Below, in pieces: positions 26,510 through 35,018 of a DNA stretch of 64,000 bases. Source of the stretch: Tunturiibacter gelidiferens (GTDB lineage: Bacteria > Acidobacteriota > Terriglobia > Terriglobales > Acidobacteriaceae); contig NZ_JACHEB010000008.1 of NCBI RefSeq assembly GCF_014201335.1, forward strand, positions 62,001-126,000, read 5' to 3'. Position 1 is the stretch's first letter; every line of letters begins with the position of its first letter. The position numbers and the translations under genes were made by a program. The notes beneath the pieces are model-generated. The model had not been told where the DNA came from and made no database searches. It saw only the letters and a program-made list of their open reading frames with translations.

Positions 26510-26530
26510 TACCCCCAGGGGGAGGGGGTA
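26510..26530. other. G/C-tract hairpin upstream of the B12-domain gene
   Basis: TACCCCC (26510-26516) pairs with GGGGGTA (26524-26530) around a G-rich loop, 36 bases before the B12-domain start. It could be an attenuator-like or protein-binding site, or a dispersed intergenic element. No T-tract. Confidence 0.35.
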
Positions 26531-26566
26531 CCCTATCAACGCACGCCCAGATATACTCGCTCCTCG

Positions 26567-26986
26567 ATGACTAATAAGCATCCAATCCGCGTCCTCGTCG
26601 CAAAACCCGGCCTCGACGGCCACGACCGCGGCGCAAAAATCATCGCCCGCGCCCTCCGCGACGCCGGAATGGAAGTCATCTACACCGGCCTCCGCCAAAC
26701 CCCGGAGATGATCGTCTCCGCCGCCATCCAGGAGGACGTCGATTGCATCGGCCTCTCCATCCTCTCCGGAGCCCACAACGTCATCGTCCCCCGCATCACC
26801 GCCCTCCTCCGCGAACAGAAGGCCGAAGACATCCTCCTCGTCCTGGGGGGCACCATCCCCGACGAAGATCAGCCAAAATTAAAAGAAAACGGCGTCTCGG
26901 CCATCTTCGGACCGGGAACGCCGCTTGAAACCACCATCACCTTCATCCGCGAGAACGTAAAACCTCGCGGCCTGCTCATCCGCTAA
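26567..26986 (+). CDS. Stand-alone cobalamin-binding domain protein (methylmalonyl-CoA mutase C-terminal type)
   Basis: A 139-residue protein that consists only of the B12-binding Rossmann-like domain of acyl-CoA mutases. The base-off/His-on motif is [12 protein letters not shown] (D-x-H-x-x-G), followed by the conserved [10 protein letters not shown] and [11 protein letters not shown], and the C-terminal IFGPGTP. In organisms with split mutases this subunit pairs with a separate catalytic subunit to isomerise methylmalonyl-CoA or isobutyryl-CoA. No catalytic subunit is encoded in the window. It converges with an acyl-CoA/leucine-degradation operon, which fits a role in branched-chain or propionate metabolism. 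Confidence 0.93.
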   Translation: MTNKHPIRVLVAKPGLDGHDRGAKIIARALRDAGMEVIYTGLRQTPEMIVSAAIQEDVDCIGLSILSGAHNVIVPRITALLREQKAEDILLVLGGTIPDEDQPKLKENGVSAIFGPGTPLETTITFIRENVKPRGLLIR

Positions 26987-26993
26987 CGCATCA

Positions 26994-27731
26994 CTACCAA
27001 GGCAGCGGCTTACCAAGGTGAATGAACTCACCATTGGGTCCGCTATCCTGCAACGTCGCCATCTCTACCGAGGTCTTCGCGCCCGTCTCGATATCGAGCT
27101 GCGCGCCCTCGCCACCCATATCCGTCTTCACCCACCCCGGATGGGCCGAGTTCACCTTGATCTTCGTATCCTTCAACTCATGCGCAAGATGAATCGTGAA
27201 TGAGTTGAGAGCCGCTTTCGAAGCGTCATACGCAAACGTCTTCGCATCGTAGATAAAAGACCCGGGCGTAGCGTGCAGCGTATTCGAACCCAGAATGCTC
27301 GACAGATTCACGATCCGCCCACCCAAACTCTTCTTCAACAAAGGAAGCAGAGTCTGCGTCAGCCCCACCACCGCGAAAAAGTTCGTATTGAACGTCTTCT
27401 GCAAAATATCCTTCGAGGTCTTAGAGGTCTCATTTCCCTTCCGACCGTCCAGAAAGATACCCGCATTGTTGACCAGAATATCCAGCCGTCCGTAGTCCTT
27501 CTCGATCAACTTCGCCACAGCCGCATAGTCCGTCGAATTATCCACATCCAGCTTCACCGCCCGCGCCTCGACGCCATCCTTCTTCAACTCCGCAACAGCG
27601 GCTTCGCCCTTAGCCTCATCGCGAACCCCAATCAACACCGTGATTCCAAGCTTCCCCAGCTGTCGAGCCGTCTCGAGACCAATCCCCTTGTTACCACCCG
27701 TAATCAGTGCAACCTTCTTATCAGTACTCAT
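26994..27731 (-). CDS. Short-chain dehydrogenase/reductase
   Basis: A 245-residue classical SDR. Cofactor motif TGGNKGIG at residues 12-19, structural NNAG at about 88-91, catalytic Ser in NLSSILG and the active-site Tyr/Lys in YDASKAAL. HPGWVKTDMGG follows, as in the carbonyl-reductase-like group. It is the last gene of the minus-strand operon, 14 bases after the thioesterase, and converges with the B12-domain gene only seven bases away. Its NAD(P)H specificity and substrate are not evident; a hydroxyacyl intermediate is possible from context but unproven. Confidence 0.92.
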   Translation of the reverse strand: MSTDKKVALITGGNKGIGLETARQLGKLGITVLIGVRDEAKGEAAVAELKKDGVEARAVKLDVDNSTDYAAVAKLIEKDYGRLDILVNNAGIFLDGRKGNETSKTSKDILQKTFNTNFFAVVGLTQTLLPLLKKSLGGRIVNLSSILGSNTLHATPGSFIYDAKTFAYDASKAALNSFTIHLAHELKDTKIKVNSAHPGWVKTDMGGEGAQLDIETGAKTSVEMATLQDSGPNGEFIHLGKPLPW

Positions 27732-27745
27732 CCAAACTCACCTCA

Positions 27746-28222
27746 TCACAGATCTGACTGCAAGCTATCTACACCATCAGATGACCGAGGACTCAAATAC
27801 GCCGCAAAACGTGCCGCATATTTCGGCGGTAGCGACCGCTTCTTCATATCCTTACCCACCACAACATGCACAGTCTCCCCCTCGCACAGCAACGCGCCAT
27901 CTTCCACCCGCAGCACCTTATAGCCGAACTTGATCACCGCACCACGTGCAGCCAACAGCCTCGTCTCGACGACCAACTCATCGTCATATCGAGCCGGCGC
28001 ACGGTACCGCACATGCACATCTACCACCGCGATCCCACACCCTTCTTCCACTTCCATCCGCTTGTAGTCCAGCCCCATGCTGCGGATCAACTCCACCCGC
28101 CCCACCTCAAACCAGATCAGGTAGTTCGAGTGATATACCACGCCCATCTGGTCGGTCTCGGCATACCGCACCCGCACCCCCGCCACCCCTACACGCCTTT
28201 CCTCGACAACTTCAATCATCAA
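27746..28222 (-). CDS. 4HBT-family acyl-CoA thioesterase (YbgC/FadM type)
   Basis: A 158-residue single hot-dog domain. The YbgC-type motif is RYAETDQMGVVYHSNYLIWFEVGR, with the catalytic Asp in ETDQMG, followed by VDVHVRYRAPARYDDELVVETRL and FGYKVLRVEDGALLCEGETVHV. Enzymes of this kind hydrolyse short- to long-chain acyl-CoA esters. The gene follows the enoyl-CoA hydratase by 51 bases and precedes the SDR by 14 in the acyl-CoA operon. It may release CoA from dead-end intermediates of branched-chain degradation; that is inference. Confidence 0.92.
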   Translation of the reverse strand: MMIEVVEERRVGVAGVRVRYAETDQMGVVYHSNYLIWFEVGRVELIRSMGLDYKRMEVEEGCGIAVVDVHVRYRAPARYDDELVVETRLLAARGAVIKFGYKVLRVEDGALLCEGETVHVVVGKDMKKRSLPPKYAARFAAYLSPRSSDGVDSLQSDL

Positions 28223-28273
28223 GACAGTCTATCCAATCGTGAACCGCGATTGATATCTTCTCCGCAATTGTCG

Positions 28274-29056
28274 TTATCCCTTTCCCCAAACCGGTTTCCT
28301 CTTCTCAAGAAATGCGGCCACACCTTCGCGAAAGTCATGAGTCTCCCGTGCTTTCGCGTTTGCCGCCAGCGCTTCCGCAATCGCCGTATCCAGCCACACC
28401 TTGTTCTGCGTCCTCAGCAGCCGTTTTGTGGCCGCCAATGCTTCAGGACTATTCGCCTTCAACAGCGCCACCAACTCCAGAGTCCGCGCCGCAAGCTGCT
28501 CCGCCGGTACAACTTCGTTTACAAGACCCAAACGCTGAGCCTCTTCGCTTGTAAAGAGTCGCCCAGTCAGCAACAGATCGCGCGCCGCCTTTTCCCCGAT
28601 CTGCAACACGAGAAATGCCGAGACAACTGCAGGCACGAACCCGATCTTTACCTCTGTATACCCGAACTTGGCCCCCGGCACCGCCAGCGTAAAGTCGCAC
28701 ATGGTCGCCAGCCCTGTCCCGCCCGCAACCGCGGCTCCATGGACCGCCGCAATCGTGGGCTTCGGGAGTTCGTAGAGTGTTCGAAACAGCTTTGCAATTC
28801 GTTCAGCATCCGCGGTAAATTCCGCAGCGGACTTATCATTCATTCCCTGCAGCGAGCTCAAATCCAACCCAGCACAAAACGCTTCGCCCGCGCCTGCAAA
28901 CACAACCACGCTACAATCGCTAGCAGCAGCCTCTTCCATCGCGACAATCAACTCCTGCTGCATCTCAGGGGTCATCGCATTGCGCCGCTCCGGACGATTC
29001 AGAGTAATCATCCGGATTTGGTCTACGTCCGTAACCAAAATTGTTACATAACCCAC
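28274..29056 (-). CDS. Enoyl-CoA hydratase/isomerase family protein (methylglutaconyl-CoA hydratase candidate)
   Basis: A 260-residue crotonase-fold enzyme. It has TLNRPERRNAM, the oxyanion-hole segment GEAFCAGLDLSSL, and HGAAVAGGTGLATMCDF with the second oxyanion glycine. The C-terminal trimerisation region (FREGVAAFLEKRKPVW) is complete. The frame is open further upstream into the HMG-CoA lyase gene, but GTG 29056 is preceded at four bases by GGAGG, which fixes this start and the usual length. Beside a HMG-CoA lyase and an acyl-CoA carboxylase, it fits 3-methylglutaconyl-CoA hydratase of leucine degradation. The catalytic Glu pair cannot be confirmed without alignment. Confidence 0.9.
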   Translation of the reverse strand: MGYVTILVTDVDQIRMITLNRPERRNAMTPEMQQELIVAMEEAAASDCSVVVFAGAGEAFCAGLDLSSLQGMNDKSAAEFTADAERIAKLFRTLYELPKPTIAAVHGAAVAGGTGLATMCDFTLAVPGAKFGYTEVKIGFVPAVVSAFLVLQIGEKAARDLLLTGRLFTSEEAQRLGLVNEVVPAEQLAARTLELVALLKANSPEALAATKRLLRTQNKVWLDTAIAEALAANAKARETHDFREGVAAFLEKRKPVWGKG

Positions 29057-29087
29057 AAAACCTCCAAACCAGGCTTCAAATCTTGTT

Positions 29088-29957
29088 CTACTGCACCCTC
29101 TCCCCATATTTCCGAGAGATCTCCCCGCTGGCGGCAAGCAGCCCATCAAGCGGCCTCAATGGCTCCAACTCCGCACCTAAACCCTTCAACTCCGCCAGTA
29201 ATACCTCCGTCGCCACATTCCCCACCAGCGCATCCTGGGCAAAAGGGCATCCACCTAAACCACCAATCGCCGCATCAAACCGCCGGCACCCCGCTTCAAA
29301 CGCCGCACGAATCTTCGCAGCCGCCTGGTCCGGTCTCGCATGCAGGTGCGCCCCAATCTCGATCCCGTCATGCACAGCCAGAACATCGGCAATGACATCA
29401 CCCACCTGTTTCGGCGCCGCCAGCCCCACCGTATCGGATAGCGAGATCTGCGTCACCCCGTTGTCCGCCAGCAGGTCGCACGCCGCGACAACCTCATCAA
29501 TGTCCCACGCTTCGCCATAAGGATTTCCAAATGCCATCGAGATATAAGCCACAACATCCAACCCCGCCTTGTACGCCAACGTACCAATCTTCTCCAACTC
29601 CTCGAGCGACTCCTCCGGCGTCTGGTTCTGATTCCGTTGCAAAAACGTCGGCGACACCGAATAAGGAAACCCCAGCGTCTGCACACTTCCAGTCTTCACC
29701 GCTCGTTCGGCACCTTTCGCATTCACGACGATTCCGATAATCTCCACATCGTCTGGTGGATCCAGATACTCCAGGACCAACTCCGAATCCGCCATCTGCG
29801 GCACCGCCGTTCGCGAAACAAAGCTCACGGCATCGATGTGCTTGAACCCCGCCGCTATCAAAACCCGCAGGTAGTCCGCCTTCACTTCCGCCGGCATATT
29901 CTTCGGCAATCCCTGCCATGCATCCCGCGGACATTCAATAATCTTCACGCTATTCAT
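29088..29957 (-). CDS. Hydroxymethylglutaryl-CoA lyase family protein
   Basis: A 289-residue TIM-barrel lyase of the HMGL-like family. It begins VKIIECPRDAWQGLP, a variant of the usual E-x-GPRDG-x-Q, and continues FKHIDAVSFVSRTAVPQMADS. It contains VAYISMAFGNPYGEAW, the metal-site His pair in IGAHLHARPDQA, and the signature GCRRFDAAIGGLGGCPFA with the catalytic Cys in the G-G-C loop. It splits HMG-CoA into acetoacetate and acetyl-CoA, the last step of leucine breakdown. The altered first motif is shared by a branch of these enzymes, so specificity is likely but not certain. It is followed by the enoyl-CoA hydratase after 31 bases. Confidence 0.88.
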   Translation of the reverse strand: MNSVKIIECPRDAWQGLPKNMPAEVKADYLRVLIAAGFKHIDAVSFVSRTAVPQMADSELVLEYLDPPDDVEIIGIVVNAKGAERAVKTGSVQTLGFPYSVSPTFLQRNQNQTPEESLEELEKIGTLAYKAGLDVVAYISMAFGNPYGEAWDIDEVVAACDLLADNGVTQISLSDTVGLAAPKQVGDVIADVLAVHDGIEIGAHLHARPDQAAAKIRAAFEAGCRRFDAAIGGLGGCPFAQDALVGNVATEVLLAELKGLGAELEPLRPLDGLLAASGEISRKYGERVQ

Positions 29958-30017
29958 TATCACTTTCAATTCAATCCTATTGGCGTTTAGGTCGTGGGGT
30001 CGAAGCGTAGAGCAGTG

Positions 30018-30332
30018 TCAGCTTGCTTCACCTGAGTTAGGTTTTCTAAGTCGCCAAATTGCAACAACTCTTCGGAATAAGCTTCTAACGAGGGAATAGA
30101 GTAATCCCAACAAGCAAACCCAACTTCCAACAGCAAAAATCTTTACCAAGATCGTAAGGGGGGCTTGCGACCATGAATTACAAGGGTTGACAGGATTATG
30201 ATGGCTGACACCACTTGGATGGGCAGACATATAGGCTATACACGGCTGTATCCACGAAGGCTGATTTGCGGAGAATGCCCAAGTAAATCCAACCAAGAGA
30301 ACGAACCAAATGATGATTGACCGTGAAATCAC
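30018..30332 (-). CDS. Two-TM hypothetical protein inside the acyl-CoA operon
   Basis: A 104-residue protein of unknown family: an N-terminal helix (SIIIWFVLLVGFTWAF), a loop rich in Pro, His, Cys and Ser, a second TM (FAVGSWVCLLGLLYSLV) and a basic tail (FRRVVAIWRLRK). GTG is the start and overlaps the carboxylase stop by three bases (GTGA), so translation is probably coupled. The DNA is visibly AT-richer than the flanking genes and lacks their codon bias, which suggests a later insertion between the carboxylase and HMG-CoA lyase genes. Whether it has any link to the pathway is unknown. Confidence 0.6.
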   Translation of the reverse strand: MISRSIIIWFVLLVGFTWAFSANQPSWIQPCIAYMSAHPSGVSHHNPVNPCNSWSQAPLTILVKIFAVGSWVCLLGLLYSLVRSLFRRVVAIWRLRKPNSGEAS

Positions 30333-32053
30333 GTCTGCAACACCCCCGGATTAAACTTCGGCACATCCGGATTCAAACTGGTCGCCTCCAACGCCGTCAT
30401 CAGCACCTCCCGCGTCTTCACCGGATCAATAATCGCGTCGATCCAAAGTCTTGCCGCCCCATACCTCGGATCGGCCTGCGCGTCATACGAAGACTTGATT
30501 TCGTCATACAGAGCTTTCTTGTCCTCCTCCGTCAGTACCTTTCCTCCGCGCTCAACCTGCTTCGCCCTCACCTCAGCAAGAGTCGTAGCCGCCGAAGCCC
30601 CACTCATCACCGCATACCGCGCCGTGGGCCATGCAAACAGAAACCGCGGATCATAAGCCTTTCCGCACATCGCGTAGTGCCCTGCCCCAAAACTCCCACC
30701 CACAATAACCGTAATCTTCGGCACCACTGATGTGGACACGGCCGAAACCATCTTTGCCCCAGCGCGAATGATCCCGCTCCACTCCGCATCCTTCCCCACC
30801 ATGAACCCATTCACATCATGCAAGAAAATCAGCGGAATCAGACTCTGATTGCAATCCATGATGAAACGCGCCGCCTTCTGCGCACTTTCCGTGTAGATCA
30901 CTCCGCCAAACTCTGTCCGCTTCTCCCCTGCCTGGGGTCCCACAGCCACGGTCTGCGACTGATGCATCTTCTGATTCGCCACGATTCCCACCGCCCGGCC
31001 ACCAATCCGGGCATACCCGCACAATACAGTTCGCCCAAACTCCGCCTTGTATTCATCGAACTCACTGCGGTCCACAATCCGCGCGATCACCTCCCGCATA
31101 TCGTAAACATTGCTGGCAGCCTTCGCAGGATCGGGATCGATCAGTCCATACAGATCCTCCACAGCATACTTCGGAGCATCCTTCGCAGAATCGTAATCGA
31201 CCACGCTGAACGGGGCCTTCGCGGGTGAGCCAATCTTCCCCACCAGAGAGCGCAACCTCGCAAGACAGAGATGATCGTTCGGCTCCTTGAAGTCCACAGT
31301 TCCCGAGATCTCCGCATGCATCGAAGCCCCACCGAGTTCCTCCGCCTCTGTCTTCTGCCCGATCGCCGCCTGCACCAACGAAGGGCCCGCCAAAAATAGC
31401 CCACTACCCTCCGTCATCAACACGGTATCGGTCATCACCGGCAGGTACGCGCCTCCCGCGACGCACATCCCCATGATCGCCGTAATCTGCGGAACTCCGA
31501 GAGAGCTCATCACTGCGTTGTTACGAAACACCCGGCCAAAATCGTCCGTATCCGGAAACACATCCTCCTGAAGCGGCAGAAACACGCCTGCCGAGTCGAC
31601 CAGATACAGCGTCGGAATCCGGTTCTCCAGCGCAATCGTCTGCGCTCGCAGCACTTTCTTCGCTGTCATCGGAAAGAATGCACCTGCTTTCACCGTCGCG
31701 TCATTCGCCACGATCATGCATAACCGGCCACTCACTCTGCCCAGACCCGTCACCACCCCCGCTGCCGGCGCACCGCCATACTCGCCATACATCCCATGCG
31801 CCGCCCACAACCCCAACTCCAAAAACTGGCTGCCCTGATCCAACAGCAACGCCAATCGCTCCCGCACGGTCAATCGCCCCTTGGCCTTCTGAGCCTCAGC
31901 AGCCTTAGCTCCTCCACCCAGCCGAATCTCGTCCTCTTCCGCCCGCAACGCTGCCATCAATACCTGCAGTGCCGCCCGATTCGCACCAAACCGAGGCGCC
32001 TTCACATCCAACTTCGACACCAACGCACTCTCCAACTTCAAATCCTCCGCCAT
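30329..32053 (-). CDS. Acyl-CoA carboxylase, carboxyltransferase (beta) subunit; methylcrotonyl/propionyl-CoA type
   Basis: A 574-residue carboxyltransferase with the two crotonase-like halves of the family. The N-terminal half has KGRLTVRERLALLLDQGSQF and ITAIMGMCVAGGAYLPVMTD. The C-terminal half has GGVIYTESAQKAARFI, IPLIFLHDVNGFMVGKDAEW and IVGGSFGAGHYAMCGKAYDPRF, ending in WPTARYAVMSG. These features match MccB/PccB-type beta subunits, which carboxylate a branched or short acyl-CoA from biotin carried on the alpha subunit. The following HMG-CoA lyase and enoyl-CoA hydratase favour methylcrotonyl-CoA. The biotinylated alpha subunit is not in the window, so it must be encoded elsewhere. It is the first gene of the operon. 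Confidence 0.92.
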   Translation of the reverse strand: MAEDLKLESALVSKLDVKAPRFGANRAALQVLMAALRAEEDEIRLGGGAKAAEAQKAKGRLTVRERLALLLDQGSQFLELGLWAAHGMYGEYGGAPAAGVVTGLGRVSGRLCMIVANDATVKAGAFFPMTAKKVLRAQTIALENRIPTLYLVDSAGVFLPLQEDVFPDTDDFGRVFRNNAVMSSLGVPQITAIMGMCVAGGAYLPVMTDTVLMTEGSGLFLAGPSLVQAAIGQKTEAEELGGASMHAEISGTVDFKEPNDHLCLARLRSLVGKIGSPAKAPFSVVDYDSAKDAPKYAVEDLYGLIDPDPAKAASNVYDMREVIARIVDRSEFDEYKAEFGRTVLCGYARIGGRAVGIVANQKMHQSQTVAVGPQAGEKRTEFGGVIYTESAQKAARFIMDCNQSLIPLIFLHDVNGFMVGKDAEWSGIIRAGAKMVSAVSTSVVPKITVIVGGSFGAGHYAMCGKAYDPRFLFAWPTARYAVMSGASAATTLAEVRAKQVERGGKVLTEEDKKALYDEIKSSYDAQADPRYGAARLWIDAIIDPVKTREVLMTALEATSLNPDVPKFNPGVLQT

Positions 32054-32165
32054 TCACAAAACTTGTCTGCATAGCATCTTAGTCACACATTACGTTCATC
32101 GTCTTGCCCGAACCCGTGTAGGCTATCTTCGAACTGAATCCTGACTTTTTCCATGGAGAGACGGA

Positions 32166-32639
32166 ATGACCATCCTGACTCGACTCGCATCTCTGATCCT
32201 GATCTCCAGCTCACTCATCTCGACTGTCCATGTCGCCGCGCAAACCACCCCGACCGACCTAGACAAATCCATCGATCTCTCCGTTGGAAGTCACGTCAAG
32301 GTCGAACATCTCCTCACCGACCTTCAGCGATCCGTCGCCCAGCACAATCCCGCCGCCGTCGCCACCCTCGTCCATTACCCCATCAAGGTCAATCCCGGCA
32401 AACACCCAATCACCATTAAAACCCCAAAGGCTTTCATCAAGGACTACGACAGCATCATCACACACGACATCTCTGACGTGATCCTTAAGCAGAAATATGA
32501 AGCTCTCTTCGTCAACTCTCAGGGCGTTATGCTCGGTGACGGTGAAGTCTGGATCACCGGATTTTGCCTCGACAAAAATTGCAAAAACTCTGACATAAAA
32601 ATCGGCACCATCCAGGACACAAAAAACCTCAAACCATAG
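32166..32639 (+). CDS. Exported protein of unknown function, NTF2-like by appearance
   Basis: A 157-residue protein with a signal peptide (LASLILISSSLIS to VHVAAQ). The mature part begins with an acidic helix and LLTDLQRSVAQHNPAAVATLVHYPIKV, then KAFIKDYDSIITHDISDVILKQKYEALF and GVMLGDGEVWITGFC. This resembles small exported proteins built on an NTF2-like cone, a fold shared by many hypothetical acidobacterial and proteobacterial proteins. GGAGAG about eight bases upstream supports the ATG. It is followed 22 bases later by the nicotinamidase gene; whether they share a transcript is unclear. Function unknown. Confidence 0.75.
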   Translation: MTILTRLASLILISSSLISTVHVAAQTTPTDLDKSIDLSVGSHVKVEHLLTDLQRSVAQHNPAAVATLVHYPIKVNPGKHPITIKTPKAFIKDYDSIITHDISDVILKQKYEALFVNSQGVMLGDGEVWITGFCLDKNCKNSDIKIGTIQDTKNLKP

Positions 32640-32661
32640 CGGCACCTGCTAAAAAAGAAAC

Positions 32662-33297
32662 ATGCCCATCACCCCAGGCCCCGAAGATGCACTCTTGGTC
32701 ATCGACGTCCAGAACGATTTCATGCCAGGTGGCGCATTACCGATCACAGACGGCGACGCCGTAGTCCCCATCATCAACGCCCTCGCAAAAAAGTTCGACC
32801 ACGTCATCCTCACTCAGGACTGGCACCCACACCAACACATATCCTTCTCCACCACCCACGATAAGCAGCCCTACGAGATCATCAACGCCCCATACGGCTC
32901 TCAGACTCTCTGGCCCGAACACGTCCTGCAACACACCGAAGGCGCAGCCTTCCACCCAGCCCTCCACATCCCCCACGCCGAGCTCGTTCTCCGAAAAGGC
33001 TTCCGCCGCCATATCGACAGCTACTCCGCGTTCCTCGAAAACGACCACACGACTACAACAGGACTCGCCGGCTACCTTCGCGAACGCAATCTCTCCCGCC
33101 TGTTTCTCTGCGGCCTTGCTTATGACTTCTGCGTCCGCTACTCCGCCCTTGATGGCAAGACCCTGGGCTTCGAGACCATCGTGATCGAAGACGCCACTCG
33201 CTCCGTCGATTTACCTGGCTCGGTCAGCGCAACAAACGCAGTCTTCGCACAAGAGAATATTTCGCGCATTCAATCCATAGAACTACTGGTCCGCTAA
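32662..33297 (+). CDS. pncA: Nicotinamidase
   Basis: A 211-residue isochorismatase-fold amidase. The triad is visible: Asp15 in VIDVQNDF, Lys in LVLRKGF and Cys157 in LAYDFCV. The metal site is the DWHPHQHISF segment, and the terminal part (FETIVIEDATRSVD) is standard. The enzyme converts nicotinamide to nicotinate for NAD salvage. Length and motifs match bacterial PncA closely. The 3' end overlaps the convergent HD-hydrolase gene by 15 bases. Confidence 0.95.
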   Translation: MPITPGPEDALLVIDVQNDFMPGGALPITDGDAVVPIINALAKKFDHVILTQDWHPHQHISFSTTHDKQPYEIINAPYGSQTLWPEHVLQHTEGAAFHPALHIPHAELVLRKGFRRHIDSYSAFLENDHTTTTGLAGYLRERNLSRLFLCGLAYDFCVRYSALDGKTLGFETIVIEDATRSVDLPGSVSATNAVFAQENISRIQSIELLVR

Positions 33298-33912
33298 ATC
33301 AGTTGGTTTAATCCCCTGAAGCCCCAACTCCTCGGCCCGCGCCTGCATAGCCCTCAGGCAATTTCCCAGGTGCTCATCCACGCTTAGCCCCAGCAACTCC
33401 GCCCCGCCTATGATGTCCTCTCGCAACACCGCTCGCGCGAACGCCTTATCCTTCATCTTCTTCTTCACTCCCGCAACCTCTACGTCGTGAATCGACTTGG
33501 AAGGCTTCACCAGCGCACAGGCCGTCAGAAAGCCCGCAAGCTCATCGCAAGCAAACAGGGCCTTATCGAGATGCGACTCCCGTGGCGTTCCTGAGTAATC
33601 CGCATGTGCCAAAATCGCATGCAGCACATCCTCAGGCCATCCCAACTCGCGCAAATGATTCACACCAACAAACGGATGCTCCGCCAAAGTCGGATGCCGT
33701 TCATAGTCCATATCGTGCAATAGTCCCGCACTCGCATATCTTTCTACAAACGCAGACGCGTCTTCACCCGCCAGCCCCAGCCGCGAGGCCTCCATCACTC
33801 CATACGCCTCGGTACATACCGATACCGACAACCCATGCTTCCGCAGGCTCTCTCCCTTGGTCCATTCCTCAAGTAACGCCACCGCGTGCGTCCTTCTAAA
33901 GCCATCGCTCAT
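33283..33912 (-). CDS. HD-domain hydrolase
   Basis: A 209-residue protein of the HD superfamily. Metal-binding elements are visible: LLHDMDYERHP (the HD doublet), LAEHPFVGVNHL and ILAHADYSG, followed by KALFACDELAGFLTACALVKPSKSI. This layout is typical of stand-alone hydrolases acting on phosphate esters or nucleotides, including the YfbR/uncharacterised groups. The frame is open for another 23 residues upstream, but the ATG at 33912 (MSDGFRRTHAVALLEEW) gives the family's usual N-terminus. The gene is convergent with pncA and overlaps its end. Substrate unknown. Confidence 0.88.
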   Translation of the reverse strand: MSDGFRRTHAVALLEEWTKGESLRKHGLSVSVCTEAYGVMEASRLGLAGEDASAFVERYASAGLLHDMDYERHPTLAEHPFVGVNHLRELGWPEDVLHAILAHADYSGTPRESHLDKALFACDELAGFLTACALVKPSKSIHDVEVAGVKKKMKDKAFARAVLREDIIGGAELLGLSVDEHLGNCLRAMQARAEELGLQGIKPTDLADQ

Positions 33913-34138
33913 TCTGAAAACTCCTCTTCCCAATCTAACGCCGACGCCTATCCGCTCCCGGGTGAGGAAGCAAGTTACCACTTTGGTTCCTTTCCGGTTT
34001 TTTTAGGTTTTTGTGGATTTGTCTGCGGTTTTTTTGTTGACTCACCCGAGTCCCAGTGTCAATCTAGGCACATCATATGTTCCGTTATCGGACATGTGCT
34101 GGGTCCTTGCTCTGGGTCCCTTCGCAACAACAAAACTT

Positions 34139-34672
34139 ATGGCAACCATGATGGCACCTGTCGAACAGCGTGAGGTACTGCGTTGCGACCACTGTAGTTT
34201 GGTGCAGTTTAGGACAGCGAATGCGCTGTGCCGCCGCTGCCACAAATGCTTAGAGGTCGAAGAGCCCGAACCGGCTCCGGCACCATTGGCGCTGGTTCCC
34301 CCACCCACAACCCAAGAAGGCGGCCTGCAAGTAGCCCACGCTGTTCGCGACCTGCGCCATGTGCGCAATCTCTCGCAGCGCCAGCTCGCAGCTCGTATGG
34401 GAGTGCCACGCACCTACATCTCAAAGATCGAGAACGGAAAGGCAATGCCGACCCTGTCTTCTCTGGATCGTCTCGCACGTGCCCTTCAGGTTGACATCTC
34501 CGCTCTGCTGCGCGACTCCAACACTCGCCATCGCGACGAGACGGCGGTCCTCATGACCGATCCCTTCCTCGCCGAGATCGCGATGTACACCTCGCAGCTC
34601 GATGATCTACAACGTTCCATCTTCCTCAATCACGTTCGCGAACTAGCTGCCGGACGTCGTCGTACGGCCTAA
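34139..34672 (+). CDS. XRE-family transcriptional regulator with an N-terminal zinc ribbon
   Basis: A 177-residue regulator. An N-terminal ribbon carries Cys16-x2-Cys19 and Cys31-x2-Cys34-x2-Cys37 (CDHC and CRRCHKC), likely to bind zinc. A Pro/Ala-rich linker leads to a Cro/CI-type helix-turn-helix at about 70-125 (LRHVRNLSQRQLAARMGVPR TYISKIENGK in two parts). A C-terminal helical region follows, LAEIAMYTSQLDDLQRSIFLNHVREL. The ATG at 34139 is preferred because all domains start after it; the frame upstream looks non-coding. It is monocistronic and ends in a strong hairpin. Zinc or redox sensing is possible but not shown. Confidence 0.85.
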   Translation: MATMMAPVEQREVLRCDHCSLVQFRTANALCRRCHKCLEVEEPEPAPAPLALVPPPTTQEGGLQVAHAVRDLRHVRNLSQRQLAARMGVPRTYISKIENGKAMPTLSSLDRLARALQVDISALLRDSNTRHRDETAVLMTDPFLAEIAMYTSQLDDLQRSIFLNHVRELAAGRRRTA

Positions 34673-34699
34673 CTCCGGTTGGCTCGTAACAACCTCCAG

Positions 34700-34730
34700 G
34701 GAGAGTAGCACTGCCATGGTGCTGCTCTCC
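34700..34730 (+). terminator. Terminator-like hairpin after the XRE regulator
   Basis: GGAGAGTAGCAC (34700-34711) pairs with GTGCTGCTCTCC (34719-34730) over 12 bp including one U-G pair, loop TGCCATG. CTCTCCGCTCG follows, without a long T-tract. It lies 27 bases after the stop codon. Confidence 0.7.
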
Positions 34731-35018
34731 TCTCCGCTCGATCTTCTTTCTCAGTCGATCCGTGAGTTGTCTGCGTCGGCATCACTTTTATCCAGGCGTC
34801 AGTAAGAATACCGCCTCGCCTTGCGGACGTTCTACTCCGTCTTCAATTCAGAAGGCCGCTAAACCCTCTGCAATCGATAGATGCACTGGTTCACAACCCC
34901 GCGAAAAACTTCCTGTAGGGATTCACATAATCGGCTTCGCTTTTCCAACTCTCCAAAACCGGGGCGGTGATTGCGCGCCCACCAACGGTGTGCTAGCGTC
35001 AATATCTGCGAGGTCGCT
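34731..35018. other. Gap between the XRE regulator and uppS
   Basis: Nearly 290 bases with no supported gene. A + strand frame from 34762 lacks a ribosome site and has no coding bias. The uppS promoter should lie here; no clear promoter boxes were identified. Confidence 0.5.

Noticed and set aside
27866-29395. A 509-codon + strand frame across the acyl-CoA operon
   Set aside because: It lies antisense to well-defined thioesterase, hydratase and lyase genes and has no family motifs or ribosome site.
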